NCBI GenBank assembly: GCA_020881915.1
Contig: JAJFPB010000014.1
Location: forward strand, 310,001-374,000
Length of the DNA: 64,000 bases
Direction of reading: 5' to 3'
From: Paramyrothecium sp. XJ0827
Taxonomy: Eukaryota; Ascomycota; Sordariomycetes; Hypocreales; Stachybotryaceae
Positions 33,862 to 47,482 of the stretch are shown one piece after another. The notes under the pieces are model-generated. The model worked only from the letters and a program-made list of their open reading frames with translations. It ran no database searches and was not told the origin of the DNA. The position numbers and the translations under genes are program-made. Each line of letters opens with the position of its first letter. Position 1 is the first letter of the stretch.

Positions 33862-35222
33862 TTATTCGTACCTATAGCAGAAAGGCCCCTTAAGAGGATC
33901 CATCAGGTCCAAGATCTTGTTCGCTTTAGCAAGTTGGCCGTAACCGAGGGTGTAGTCGGTGGTAATGTTGGTGTAGGGGATATCTTCGCCTCCAAAATAG
34001 TTGAATGGGTACGCTTTCGCCTTGTCGGGGCCAGAAAACGAGTCTCTGTTGCCAGGGTCTGCATCATCGAGCACGGCATTAGCTTCCGACGCGTCAATTA
34101 GAGACAATAGTTCGAAGGAGACTTACACTTGGCTTGCCACTTATCCCAGATGCGGTCGAGGTTGGTGTGGTGCATGTAGAATAGAGGATCGCCCGCGGAT
34201 GAATTGAGATTCGCCATGTCCCCGGCGTTGCCACCAATTCCAATATGGCCACTTCCATGGAGGGTCATTTGTTCGGGTTGCGGACGGCCTTGGGCGCGTA
34301 TGTTGAACTCGAAGAAATCCGATGAATCCAGGGCATGGTTCACGACACCGATATTGGCCGCGTGGGCAAACAACCAAGGACTGACGTCGCGACGCAGACA
34401 GTGTGGGGTGTAAGCAAGGCTCCCGCCAAGTCCTAGAGAGACTTTCCAGTATGCGAAAGGACCATCGGCAACGCATCCACCGCCGGTGCGGCCAGGAACA
34501 ACATAGAGCAGGTTGGGGAAAGTGAGCGCTTCTTGATTGGAAATGAAGGCGCCGTTGCCGCCAAAACCGTCTACGGAATCCAATACCGGCGAAGCGAGCA
34601 CCGCGTCTTCACTGCCGGCATCAAGTGACATGTCCCAGTATGGTTGGGCCCCATCGTAATCACACGTATTGCGAAGCTCCTGTTCAAACAGCCACACAAA
34701 GTACCGGTGCCATCTACGTGCCTGCTTGTCATCATCATTTGTCCATATATTGGGGTACCCTGTGGTCGATCGAACTTACGGGAACAAGGGTGCCTAGAGG
34801 AGCGTTTAGTACACTGTGCTTTCCGAATAAGAGGAGCTGCAATAGTATGTTTGAGCACTCACATTCCAGTGAATTAGAGGAGATAGATCAATGTGAGTAG
34901 CCTGAAAGTCATCAAAGCGCGACTTAGTTCCTGGATAGAGATGGGCCAGCTGTGGAGGAGTGGCCTTGAGACATTGTACCGCAGTGATGTAGCTCTGCTT
35001 CTCAGTACTTGTTAGTGAACGCCTATCGCCACATATTAGTGAATGGCCGCTTTCTTCCTCGAAACACCGTGGTCACGCTCACCATTCCTTGCGAATCAAT
35101 GGGTTGGAACAGCAGCCAGAGTCTGCAGGTTTTTCGGCAATTTGGCCACCTCCTGGATATGCTAGCGCCTGCTCAATGGGGCGCATGAGAGCGAGACATG
35201 TGAAGAGGTTCGAGAGGTGCAT
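33862..35222 (-). CDS. Tyrosinase (type-3 copper oxidase)
   Basis: Five exons on the minus strand: 35222-35083, 35022-34863, 34793-34780 (14 nt), 34713-34127 and 34082-33862, giving 373 aa. The tiny exon joins HWN to WHRYF as NAPLFPWHRYF, restoring the third CuA ligand; other splice choices break the motif. CuA His are in [11 protein letters not shown] and PWHRYF; CuB His are in LHGSGH and [12 protein letters not shown]. The N-terminus ([21 protein letters not shown]) may be a signal peptide, followed by a Cys pair. The protein lacks the long C-terminal extension of mushroom-type tyrosinases and resembles the short secreted ascomycete class. It oxidises monophenols or diphenols to quinones. 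A role in pigment or phenolic tailoring is inference. Confidence 0.9.
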
Positions 35223-37178
35223 CTTGAAAAGTGTTTGCGGTATTGAAGGACGAAATAAAGGCCCTTTGATGTATGGAGGGAATGCAAGCCAGAATGTCTT
35301 GTGTGGGAACGAAATGCCATAGGTGGGCTGCTTTGCGATTCTGGAATCCGCCTGGTTCGGTAAAGCTTAGTCTCTGTGATTCACGAGAAAGGTCGTGGGT
35401 GAATTAAGTTTATATCATATACATCATCAAAGAATCAATACGAGACGTCCGATGACCTTACATTGGTGGCTCAGAGCTCAGTTGCCAAGTTCGAACTCTG
35501 AGAACATGGTACATCGCCCTAATACCCAAGTGACGATAGGTTCATCTATACGAGCTCTGGAGATCTGGGAATAGTATTCTAGACGAATCAAAGCTTTCCG
35601 ATTGCCGATCAAGTGAGATTCTGTCTCTTAAAAGCTAATTGCGCGTATGACAAAGTGGCTTCGGGTACAACGGCAGCCGCAGCTGCAGGCCATGGAAAGA
35701 CTGGCCGCGAGTCTATCGCTGGGAGATTTAGCATTCAATACTCTGACTAAACCTGGTCTTAGCTACCTTAGTTCATTCAGGAAGAGCCACGGAAGTTGTA
35801 TTTGCATTGCTGACTGGCCATTTTTTTCCACCGGTCTAGAGACTAGTATACTACGAGTAAGCTCGTCAGAGGAATTTTAGTGGTTAGTATGATAAGAACA
35901 ATTGGCTAACCATCCTGCCACATGACGAAAGAAGAAAAGAGTTACCAAATTGTCGGAAGATCCATACTAATCTCTTTGATAGATCTGACCATTGCTCTTG
36001 GCTAGCTTTTAGAGTACATTCACTGCGGCCCGTTAGCCGGCCCGTGGCTGGGGCAGGATGATTGACTAACTATGCTAGTCGGGATAATCATTCGCTCGAG
36101 TGAAGATAATACGTGGGCTCCATCAGCCGATGATGAACGCAAACTAATCGCGGTCTTCAATTGGATGAAGAAAGTCTGTGCATATCGGAAAACTCAATTG
36201 CATGCAATGCTGATTTTATTCACAAATGACACATGATTGTGAGCCTAGATGGAGGAGGCCTCCAGGTGGCCGAGAACCGCTTCAAGTGTTGCCTCTGAAT
36301 GCACTGCACTCGTACGGAATGTGTGATCCCCAAGACAGTCGCATCCCTTATCTTTTCTACCGCTTTCCTGCGGCACAGCTACACTTAAAATCGGTGTCGC
36401 CTTCACCGGCTCATTGTATACAGAACCGGTGAGGCGAGAGAGTTCGGCTTTGCTTACCGTCACCGGCACATAGAATTTGGACTATGCCTTGTTCAGCATG
36501 ATTACGGGGAGCCCAATGTGGCATCTCAGCAGGTGATCAAAAACGCTTACTAGTGCCACCTGAAGTAAGCCAGCCACCAACTCTCCCTTGGACCTTGCGT
36601 TCTAGAACCAATGTCTTTTCAGTGTAGCCGACTCTCGGCACACTCATTCGGGTCATGACGAAATTAACTGAGAGGCAGTTGGCAAGTCGATAGTCTCGTT
36701 CTTGCTGCTGCATGCTCTGGTTGCTCTCAACGTCCTTGCTGTTTGGAATCGACACCATTGGAGAGGCTAATGCGCGCGTCTGCCGGCGGTTATCCTTTCC
36801 TCGCGTGTCAGTCTGCTTCCCATTAGCTGGGTGAAATAAACCTTCGGCTATTTCCACGCCACGCTTTGTACATCATGAGAACCGTCCTGCGCCCCAACTT
36901 GTTCTTGGCGGGATCAAACGGCCCGGTGCTGATGAAGTGATCGCCGATAGGGCGCCAGCCTTGCTGATCGCTCCTAATAGGCCGTCGGATCTGGCACGCA
37001 TATCCAATGTTCCTCATAAGATTTATGTCCAATTTCCGATTTTTTCGACAAATCTTTGAAAACAAATCTTCGTAAGCCGCTTCCGTCGAGATTTGTCCCT
37101 GGCTGAACAATTTTATACCATCCACTGCTTTCAGAGACTGTTCTCTTGTAGAAAGAATGACTCCCGAGCTGTACGTCA
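35223..37178. other. 2 kb spacer, no supported gene
   Basis: Frames of 68-106 codons occur on both strands (for example 35647-35880 plus, 36537-36857 minus). A 164-codon minus frame ending at 36823 overlaps the next gene in another register and shows no family resemblance. Confidence 0.5.
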
Positions 37179-37675
37179 TCAATAATAAACAATATCTCCC
37201 TTCTCTTTTGACTCTCTCCACTTTCTCAATGCTTCCTTCATCTGCGCGATTGCCTCCTCCGCATAGCCTGGTACGACGCTTGTAGGCGGTGGTACGGCTG
37301 GGTCTCCTGCAATCCATGCTAGCGGACCGCTTCCTGCTGCATGATGCATACGGTACAACTCCTTGACGCTTTCCGGCGATATTCCGCGCCCGAATATCAC
37401 GGCTTCCGGTGGCCTGCTGTAGTCGTGAGTGCCAACCTGACTGGTACTCGGCGACATGGGTCCGCGACCAGCAATGAGGGAACCTAGGTTGTCCTTCGCC
37501 TCCTCAACTGACGTGGTGAAATGAACGACTGCTTTGATGTCAACCGGCGCCCTGTTTGAGGCAACATGCTGTCAACGCACGCACTTTGGATCTCAGGCGC
37601 AGCCAGTAACTCAACGACTCGTCCTATTTCCACCGATGTGCCGCACAAAATAGCCAGGATGGGTTCCGTGGACAT
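37179..37675 (-). pseudogene. Small conserved fungal gene with one frame break
   Basis: The ATG at 37675-37673 begins MSTEPILAILCGTS, the usual start of an uncharacterised fungal family I recognise only by pattern. The 3' half reads VDIKAVVHFTTSVEEA, then DYSRPPEAVIFGRG, LAWIAGDP, PGYAEEAI, and ends GDIVYY at 37179. The two halves are in different frames. The change falls between about 37590 and 37555. The only GT-AG intervals there are 29-33 nt, too short for a normal intron, so a one-base deletion is more likely. Full product would be about 165 aa, cytosolic, without known domain. It may be a young pseudogene or carry a sequencing error. Confidence 0.5.
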
Positions 37676-39884
37676 GTTTCTGGTTTGACGGTTCCACCCA
37701 ATTAAATGCTTCACCAAATGTTCCTCTAGTGCAGCGCTCAAAACTGGCAACCCCTGCCGAATTTATGATTTTTGCGCTTTCAGCACTTAGGCCTTTTTAT
37801 ACTTCAAGTTGGCCTTTCGTGGCGCTCGGTAATGACTTCAAAGTATGCGACCTGAACCCTCATCAGCAGTGGCTGGCTTCCCCTCACATAACGGATTCCA
37901 CAAATTAAGAATGAATAGCGCAAGAGATCGAGTTCACCCACAGGGTCCCTTTGGGTTGTTCGGGCTCGGCTGACCAATAATGGCATTCATGAAGCTTAGA
38001 CAGGCTTCAGTTGGCGCTATTTCTAACGTTATTATACCCAAGCTACGCTTTCCACTATGAAAGACGCGAAATGATAGGGGCTGCACGACGCCCTGCCTGA
38101 TGCAGCACCTAGGATACAATAACTCTGACATACCATCATGCAAAGGAATATTTCGATACGATTGATTCCATGGATATTCTCTCACATTCCTATTCACCTT
38201 CTATTGATCCAAAGGTTTGACCAAAAGTAAATTGCTTATATCTATATCACGAAGATCGTCCGACATCTCACAGCAACCGCATCCAGTCACGTTCTGCGCG
38301 TCCTCTTCCAAATTGATGAGCCACCCACGAATAACTGCGAATACTCCAATTTTGTATGAAAAGAAGACTAAAGACTACTGGTGCACTGAAGCCGTGGCTT
38401 TCTGACTACACATCTCACATTTCGTGTCGTCTAAGCTTGCACACCAAGTTCAAACCTGGGGGGGGGTTGCGGTAGCAAAGTTGATTGATGTCCTTGCTCA
38501 TTGCAACGCATCAATACACGTATCGAATTTGGAGCTCGTCCTAAGCTGATTCCTTTAACTTCCAGAGAAGGCCGCGCATGAGAGCCCGGGGAAATACCGC
38601 ACCTCCACTCTCTAGGCAAGGGTTATCCCAGATGGAGATGGTGTGGTCCATCAACACCTGCGTCCAAGGAGCTACTCGATCTTGAAGGGTTTCTTGAGAA
38701 GCCTCCAAGGAAGCTTGGAGCCTTGGGAGATGAAAAGAAGTGTTCTCTACAAAAAATTCCCACTGGGGATGGACAAAACACAGTGCAGGTATTTGCAGGG
38801 ACGAAGGACTTTAGACGTCGCCTAGATGGGTCGTCTTTGACACGGCTTGTATCTCCCATTACTCAGCTTCGGGCTATAAAACGGGAGGTTTTCAACATCT
38901 TCCGAACATTTAGGCTATCAAAGTGTATGCATGAGCTTTTTTGAATGAAATATCTTGTGGTTTGGCAGTGATGCTGTGCCGGCCAGTTCGATAATCGAAC
39001 AGCCTACCCTACACTGAGCGACAACTGCCAGTCCCCAGCGTGTTCTCCCGTAAGTCCGGTAACAATTCGTTTTCATTGGAAGCGCTTTTAATGCCTGAAG
39101 CTTATGTTGCTCCCCATTTCATTACAAACGGAAGCGTCGACTCTTCTAGTGTGCAAATTGGATCGAAGTTTCACCACTTCTTTCCAGCAATGATTGACAG
39201 TGACCACGATCATCGATGGTATCAACTGAAGCCCCACTGGAGAATGCAAAGAAACACTGTTTCATATTAATAGCAACAAGTAATTCATCCTAATTATAAA
39301 TATTCAAATGATGTTTTTGTTACTTATTACTTGTTGGCAATTATCTTGCATTCAATTGTTGAATGACAGGACCAAGTGTATAATATTCGTACTCACTTTT
39401 TCCGCCAACTCCTGGGGTGTGCATTTATTTAATCTTATGGGTCCGCACTTTTCACTTGTTGTGTCGAGATATTTTGTCACAAAGCGGCTTGCAGTTTGTG
39501 AAAGCTCCCATCACAGCCCGCCTTGAACCAGCAACTCAAAATGCGCCGAACATCAGAACGCACGGCGATCTTCCGATAAGACGTCACACTCGTCCATCCA
39601 ATTAGGAAGGTGGATAACACAAGACCTGATAAGCTCTCCGGTGCTTCACTGCGCTGATACTGTCTTAGGGTTACCCAAGAGCTGCACTAAAAGGGGGAAA
39701 TGATGCAGGGGAACCGCGCCACACTTTCTGGGTTTTCCGACTCCCAGACACGAGAGACGACGGCGTCATCAGCTAGTCTCTTCCACGAGTGGGTTCCCGT
39801 GGCGCCCTATCTACAGCTCACGAGAATTTGCTTGGCTCGCGGTGACGGGTTCCTGAAAGGCGACGCATTCTGCGCCAAGCACAC
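37676..39884. other. 2.2 kb spacer upstream of the MFS gene
   Basis: Short frames only. A G10 run lies near 38459, and 39285-39330 is very AT-rich. Nothing I can name. Confidence 0.5.
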
Positions 39885-41513
39885 ATGGAGAGCCACGGGG
39901 CAACCGAAGAGCTGCTTCCGGGCACGCGCAGAATTGTCGCCCACGGGCCGAGTGCCTCGAGCGACGACGAGGGCCTGGCCAAGCATGGCGATGTTATCCT
40001 CAAGCCGCAGCCGACGCAGTCGCCCAATGACCCGCTGAACTGGGGCCTCGCACGCAAAATCTGGCACTCGGTGCTCGTCTGCTACATCACTGCCCTGACC
40101 GCGGCCACGTCCAACATTGCGGGCGCCGCCGCGGTTGGCGTCAATGAGGACTACGGCATCAGCTACGACGTCTTCAACACCGGTGCCGGTGTGTTGTTCA
40201 TCGGCATTGGCTACTGGACTCTGCTCAGCTCGCCCGCGGTGCATCTGTACGGACGCCGCGTGTCGTACCTTATCAGCTCAGTCTGGGGCTTGATTGGAAA
40301 CATCTGGTTCGGCAGGCTGCGTAACCACAACGACACCATTTGGTCTCAGCTCTTTGTTGGCGCTTCCGAGTCCGTCGGCGAAGCCACGGCACAGCTCTCA
40401 CTTCTTGACATTTGGTTCGAGCACCAAAATGGCACGTCGCTTGGGTTCTACACGCTGGCGACTTCCGTGGGCACGTACATCGGGCCGCTCATCGGTGGCC
40501 ACCTTGCACACAGCAAGCTTGGATGGCGGTGGATTGGGTATCTCGGAGCCATTTTCTCGGTTCTTACGTTCCTGACCTTTTACTTCGGTTTCGAGGAGAC
40601 GACATTCGATCGCAACTACTATCTTTCCCAGATTCGAAGCCACGACGGAGCACCACCAACGGAGAAACCTGAACAGCCTGAGAAGAGCATCCCGGCCCCA
40701 GACGCAGAACAGGTGTCTCTGTCTTTCTCGCAGCCGAAAACTTACTGGCAACGCATTGCTCTCATTACTCCTGCCCGAAATTTGCGCGGAGTGGGCTTCA
40801 AACAGTACGCTTATCGACTGTGGCACACGTTGCGAGTCTTCAGTTTCCCAGCCGTATGGTTCGCCGGATTCCAATGGGGAGCACAAAACGTTGCTTTATC
40901 CTTCTATCTGACAGTTCAAGAAGATCATTGGATTGGGCCGCCGTGGTTTTATGACGATGCAGCCGTCGCGAACATGAATCTGGCGTGTCTCATTGGCAGC
41001 GTTATTGGCTGTATCTATGGTGGATATTGCAGCGACAAATTCCTCATTTGGATGAGCAGGCGCAACGGGGGAGTGATGGAGGCCGAGTTCCGATTGTACT
41101 TGATGGCAGCCTGCGTGGCTATTTTCCCCACGGGCATGTGGTTATTTGGCATTGGCTCAGAGAAGGGATGGGACTGGCCGATTCCCTACGTCGGCCTCGG
41201 CTTCATTGGCTTCGGCTATGGCTGCGCCGGAGATTTGAGCATCACATACCTTGCTGATAGCTATCCCGACATGGTTCTTGAGGGCATGGTGGGAGTGGCG
41301 GTCATCAACAACACCCTCGCCATGATCTTCACATTTGCCGCCAGCCACTGGTTGGATGCAGGAATCCAGAACTGCTTCATCGTTCTCGGCGTTCTCAGCT
41401 TTGTTGTGCTTGGTTTCTCCTTGCCCATGGTCATATGGGGGAAGGCGGCGCGTCGTTGGACAAACCCCTGGTACAATAGCTACCTCAAGATTCGCGATAG
41501 TATGAACCAATAG
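39885..41513 (+). CDS. MFS transporter, DHA1 (drug/polyamine:H+ antiporter) type
   Basis: Intronless, 542 aa. A hydrophilic N-terminus ends in the diagnostic DPLNWGLARKIWH just before TM1. Twelve hydrophobic segments can be traced, split 6+6 by a charged loop (about residues 245-310, rich in E, K and P). The GRR after TM2 (LYGRRVSY) matches the MFS A-motif region, and SLLDIWFEHQNGTSLGFY is typical of the Hol1-like/DHA1 group. Expected at the plasma membrane as a proton-coupled transporter; substrate unknown. No adjacent biosynthetic core gene gives a clue. The start at 39885 places the family motif at the usual distance. Confidence 0.9.
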   Translation: MESHGATEELLPGTRRIVAHGPSASSDDEGLAKHGDVILKPQPTQSPNDPLNWGLARKIWHSVLVCYITALTAATSNIAGAAAVGVNEDYGISYDVFNTGAGVLFIGIGYWTLLSSPAVHLYGRRVSYLISSVWGLIGNIWFGRLRNHNDTIWSQLFVGASESVGEATAQLSLLDIWFEHQNGTSLGFYTLATSVGTYIGPLIGGHLAHSKLGWRWIGYLGAIFSVLTFLTFYFGFEETTFDRNYYLSQIRSHDGAPPTEKPEQPEKSIPAPDAEQVSLSFSQPKTYWQRIALITPARNLRGVGFKQYAYRLWHTLRVFSFPAVWFAGFQWGAQNVALSFYLTVQEDHWIGPPWFYDDAAVANMNLACLIGSVIGCIYGGYCSDKFLIWMSRRNGGVMEAEFRLYLMAACVAIFPTGMWLFGIGSEKGWDWPIPYVGLGFIGFGYGCAGDLSITYLADSYPDMVLEGMVGVAVINNTLAMIFTFAASHWLDAGIQNCFIVLGVLSFVVLGFSLPMVIWGKAARRWTNPWYNSYLKIRDSMNQ

Positions 41514-42588
41514 CTGGGAGTTGAGAGGACGCGATGGACAGATTCAGTGACGTTTCATGTACGGCTTGGATGATCGCGGGCTGTAGATGGATTAGAGATT
41601 GCGAGAGGTATACTAGACATAGCTCAAATTAAGAATTGAATTCGAACCTTGAAGATTTTTTTTTTTTGAACTAACCGTTGAAAATGCACAAAACCATACC
41701 CTATTCCTATTTGAAAACACTCTCACAATGCTTGTAATGAGAATTTGGTTCTTTGTACCCTTACCTACTCGTCAGCGATTCAGCTTGCATTCACTGAAAC
41801 ATAGCATTTCCCACAGTGTAGTCGGGCGACTGACAGGGCAGAAACTTCAGCCTCTTTGTGGGTAACTCTCCGTGAAAGTCTCAAGATTTGCGGTAATAGT
41901 CCCTGGCATCGCTACCAGGCTGCGGAGGGCATGACGGATCTTGTGAGTATTTTGTCGCTCTCGTACGAATTTTCTTTTCTTTTTGTTATTGAAGGTTTTG
42001 TTTTAGAGAATTACTTTGCTGCCAGAACAGCCTTCTTTACCAACATTCAAGAGTTGAACGCGATTGATGGTGCCTTGCTTCGAGGCGCTACCGTTGGGTG
42101 AGTATTTGAGCATCTCACAGGTGTGGCTGCGACTTTAGCGGGGAACACTTTGTCTCATCCAATCAAGCAGCGAAAGCTTGCACTTGCAATGCCAGGATTA
42201 CTTGGCCATCTGACCGGGCCTGGGTTGTTGGGTAATGGTGCCTAGCGGGCGAGGCATGTTGCTTGGAATGATTGGTTGCTTGTTTTTTTGGAGGTTGGTC
42301 CGAACCCGTATAGAAAATACAGATAATTGGTTGCCTTGAGTAGAATTGCCCAGATGGGACCAATAGAGTGAGTAAGCTGATTCAGACCCTGTCTTTGCCC
42401 CGACCCGGCTAGCCAAGGCTATGTGATGAGCAAGTCTGCCTCGTGCCAGCATATAAGTGTCTTCAGCCCCAAGTATCCTCTTTGTCTGTCCGCAGAACCA
42501 GTGATCTTAGCACATTCTCAATCCTTTACCCTCCGCAGAGCGTGATCACTTATTTCTCCTTACAACAAGATTCATTGGCAATACAAAC
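41514..42588. other. Intergenic region with peroxygenase promoter
   Basis: Contains a T12 run near 41657-41668 and frames of 66-84 codons without domains. A TATAAG motif at 42452-42457 lies 132 bases before the peroxygenase ATG and is a plausible TATA box. Confidence 0.5.
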
Positions 42589-43445
42589 ATGCTCGCGACC
42601 CAATCGGCTCTGCTTCTGACTATAGCAGCCTTCTTTCAGAGTAGTCTGGCATACCAAGCTCATCTCAAACACCACACGGGGGTACGACCATGGGAGCCAG
42701 CAGGGCCTACTGACTCTCGATCTCCATGTCCTCTGATAAACACACTTGCTAACCATGGCTACATGTAAGTTTCATCACTCCTAGTCTTGGCCACGCTTGT
42801 GAGGCTGAAGCTGTGTCGGACAGAGCCCATGATGGCCGCGGACTTTCGATAGAAGATTTTGCCGACGGACTCTTTGACGCCATTCACTTCGATCGTGGCG
42901 GTGGTTTGGCCCTTGCTAAACAAGTATTCGACTTGCTCGGCAACCCGAAAGTCATAGATCTAGAAGACCTCAATACTCCCGGTGCCACGGAGCACAATGC
43001 CTCACTGACGCGTGAGGATCACGCATCTGGCGATAGTCTTCGGTTGAATCCTCTACGCCTACAGGCTCTTCTTGCCGACAGTAAGGAGGACTATCTCGAT
43101 GTGACTTCCATTGCCAAGAGTAGAGCCCGTGTCGAGAAACTGTCCGCTCCGCTACCAGAGTTCTTCAAAACGGTGTCGCAAAGCGAGGGTGGCTCGATTC
43201 TCATGGTAATGAGCGAGAGCCCTGTACCTGGCAAGGGTGAACTGAACGAGTACCGCAAGGTCAGAGCGTCGAAGGCCAGGATCGCAGTATGGTTGAGCGA
43301 CGAAAGGTTTCCCGTTGAGTTGGGGTGGCAGAGGCCGCACACTCCGCTCTTCAACACCACCTTGTTCACCATTGGAGATGCTGTCGCTGAGGCACAGGAA
43401 AAGCTAGAGAGTTCTTACGATGTACCTCTACAGGTTGAACTCTAG
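42589..43445 (+). CDS. Secreted heme-thiolate peroxidase / short unspecific peroxygenase
   Basis: Two exons, 42589-42764 and 42824-43445, 265 aa. A signal peptide (MLATQSALLLTIAAFFQSSLA) is followed by RPWEPAGPTDSRSPCPLINTLANHGYI. The PCP motif supplies the proximal Cys thiolate to heme, and LANHGYI is typical of the chloroperoxidase family (PF01328). EHNASLTRED corresponds to the EHD/EGD magnesium-site motif. The length is that of short-type peroxygenases. Such enzymes insert oxygen into C-H bonds or epoxidise substrates using H2O2; relatives also act in sterigmatocystin-type clusters. The H2O2-forming BBE oxidase 30 kb away is a possible but unproven partner. The distal acid-base residue was not assigned with certainty. 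Confidence 0.9.
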
Positions 43446-44375
43446 ATTCGATCTTTTTGAGAAGGATTTGTTTTTAGTATGTCTATTCTGCCAAATGCTT
43501 TGGCTTTGTGTTCTCACAATACTTAAACAGTAATAGTCCATGGTTTCGTGTACCTTAAAGAGGCTAATTGATAGTATTAATCCATACCCAAAGCCCTGTT
43601 CAAAGAGATTTTAACTCAAAACAGACCTTGTATCAATGTCTAGGAACACGGAATCCGCCAAAGGTCATGAGGATCTTGTGTAGTCAACTTCTAGACATCA
43701 CAAGTTCGACATAATCTGAAGATGTCTCAGGGGGATACCTCGCAACAAGGAAAAAAAGGGAAAAAAAGAAAAGGCCCTAAGCCCCCAAAACCCCTTGCAA
43801 GGTGCATAATATGTATGATCCGGGGTGAACCGCACGTTGGACGAGTTACGTCTTGCCATGTAGTAATGTCTTCCGTTTACCTATGGATGCACTTGCAATG
43901 ACAACCGAAAATGCCACCAATTTCTCTGCATACTTTCGCATGGGCAACTAATCTTTGGTGAAAATTTGTTCCGCATCCTTTGGTCAGCAGTGCTGCCTGT
44001 CAGCCGAGAGAAGTGTATTCGCGGCCGTGTAGCGTGTGAGAGCCTATTGCTCGTGAGCGATCATCTTGCCTTGCGCCACTGGAAAAGACCCATTGTGGAT
44101 CACGTGAGCGGAGCAACTTGTGGTTTCGAGACTGGCGCTCTTTTTTTTTGGAGCTTGCAGCGTCAAAAATTGATCTCTCCATTTTATTTTCATCCCGCGT
44201 CATGTGAAAGCCAGACGCTAGGTGCTCCTTGGATTTTTTTTGGTTCATTCATATCTAGCTGTATAATTTTCACTTGGATGGTATATACGAGTTTTCATGT
44301 ATCATTGGATTCACCTCGCCAACCCTCAATTTAAAAGCTCGGCATCGTTAACAAGTGGGAGACGCACTCAGCACC
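43446..44375. other. Intergenic region with homopurine tracts
   Basis: 43750-43795 is a purine-rich run of A7-G3-A7 type followed by C-rich sequence; T-rich runs near 44140 and 44235 lie upstream of the methyltransferase. No gene seen. Confidence 0.55.
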
Positions 44376-45388
<1,013 letters not shown>

Positions 45389-47482
45389 TGTTACATGATG
45401 AATAAAGCAGCATGTAGATGGGGTTTTGCATTCCTGACTCGTGATGCTATGTTTCTTAAGTTTTCTTGAGTTCCCCACTTTCGCGCGACCGGAGACTTAG
45501 CAATGACCTTTCTTTCGTACCGAAAACATCTAGTATGCCTGCCTAGGGGTCTCCAGACGTACAGCGAGTCTTGCGCCGTCGTTGTCTCGGCAGTCAGCGT
45601 TGTCACATTTGGGGTTCCGGGGGCGACTTTAGCTTTTCGTATCAGAGTCAGCTCTTGTTCGAAGCCCTTCCTCGCGGACAAGTCGAGAGAACCATGGCTG
45701 TCTCAGTTGTCCTTGCAACCAGCTCCGAATATATGGGCCCATATTAGACCTCCTGAGTGAATCATCTAGTTGATTAGCGGTGAGATAATCATTCTGGTTA
45801 ACCTTTGCAACATGCAAGTGCGGCCGCTGCGATTCCGTCATTCTCTTCTGGTCGAGCGCAGGGCGAGGTCAAGGGTGAGAAGAATCGACGTGATTTTCAA
45901 GGACACCACGACATGATTGCTTCTCTCGGATATCCTGTTCATTCATCATCAAGCAATCATTGAAAATGAACTGCCGGGATCTGAACTGCACGCAACTTTT
46001 AAGGAGGTGTACCAATGCCGAAAATTGGTGTGTAGGGGGTAACAGGTTTACATCTTCTGAGGTTGGAAAATTACGCCAATGGCTTTTGAAGTCACCATGA
46101 AGATTGGACTTACTGGATGGAAACCGTACCCACTCGTGGAGACTTCGAAGTAGTCATGCCTTGCCTTAGGCCGGACGCTGCGCAGCAGTTGCTGCCCGCC
46201 GAGGCCGTCAAGCTTTTGAACAGGCAGCAAGTCAACTTCAGCGAAAAGAGGCTCTTTCGTGCACAGAACGGAACCAGTATCTATACTACCTGTTCCTCGT
46301 TAACACCGAATCCTTCCATTACAAGACATTGGCCACGTTACACCGGCCTTGACAAGATCGCTTGGCAATGCTACCGGTCGGGGTCTTACTTCACATTCGC
46401 AAATTTTGACCTCGCAATAGATTTTCGGGGCAGTGTTTCAAGTAGACGCCGAAGGCAGCATTGGGGCCTCTGCAAAATGCCCTTGTATGCGGCCCGCTCA
46501 ACTGACAACCAGGGAGTGGTTGAACTGCGGCCTGGAGGCAATGCAGATCCTGAAATTTTGGCCAGTAAGAAGTGACGTTAAGAAATTTGCGTCAAATGGT
46601 CCTTGGCGTGTTCCAGATAAAAGTCCAACACCGGTCACGGTCAGCAAGCGAGCTCATCACAGAAGTTCGTAATCGTGTCAGACTCGATACTTTTGGCTTC
46701 TTCAGCTGTTTCAATGCACTATCAACGAAATCGTGCTATAAAATTCCACGCCCTTTGTCGGATCACGGGGCAAACTTCCCAACATCTTTTCAAGGGCTCG
46801 AGGAATAGCAGGTTTAGATGTATAAGCGCCGACCACAGCTTGGCTAGGTTGACCTGCAGCTTTTCGCGGAATGGCTGCGCACAGCATGATAGGCTGGGGT
46901 GGTCAAGGCAATCATAGTCGCCATTTTGAAAACGTTGCATTTACGTCGTATAGCCACATGCAGGATTTGCCATGCATATGAGCCTGATGCTACCTGACAG
47001 GGTTGCGACACTCACTAAAGGCAATGCCGGCCGCAGCTCAGCTGCTGTCTTGCATCTTGCTATATCTGTTTCCGGCACCCTGCAGTGACTGCAGCTCAGC
47101 TTGTCTCCTGCAGTGGCCGTAACTCGAATCGTCAGTCTGCTGCGCCCGGAGGAGTTCTAGACCACCGCAAAAGAGCCTGCGCGGACGTTGAATAGCGGGG
47201 AAAGTCGTAGTGAACGGCTTGGCTGGCAGCGTTATCACCGCCAGCCTCCAGCCGTTGCAATATTTCCACTGCTTACTGCTTGATTGGTGTGGGAACTGTT
47301 AGACATGCATGCGTGCCAAGGCCACACAATATCTTCACGGATTGACATAAGAGAGAGCTCTGCACTCCCGAAGCAAAGTCCGAACAGAGTTCTTATGACT
47401 GCAAGAATAACATTTTGAATCACTTTTAAAATAACAGTGGCAATATTTTAACTTACATCGTTCCTTCTTCAGACAAGCCACC
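45389..47482. other. 2.1 kb spacer, no supported gene
   Basis: The longest frame is 152 codons (46117-46575 plus) and overlaps others on both strands without any domain. Base composition is ordinary. Confidence 0.5.

Noticed and set aside
36823..37317. A 164-codon minus-strand open frame overlapping the end of the small frameshifted gene
   Set aside because: The overlapping register carries recognisable family motifs; this one does not.
46117..46575. A 152-codon plus-strand open frame in the 2.1 kb gap before the ADH gene
   Set aside because: No domain or conserved pattern, and competing frames on both strands.
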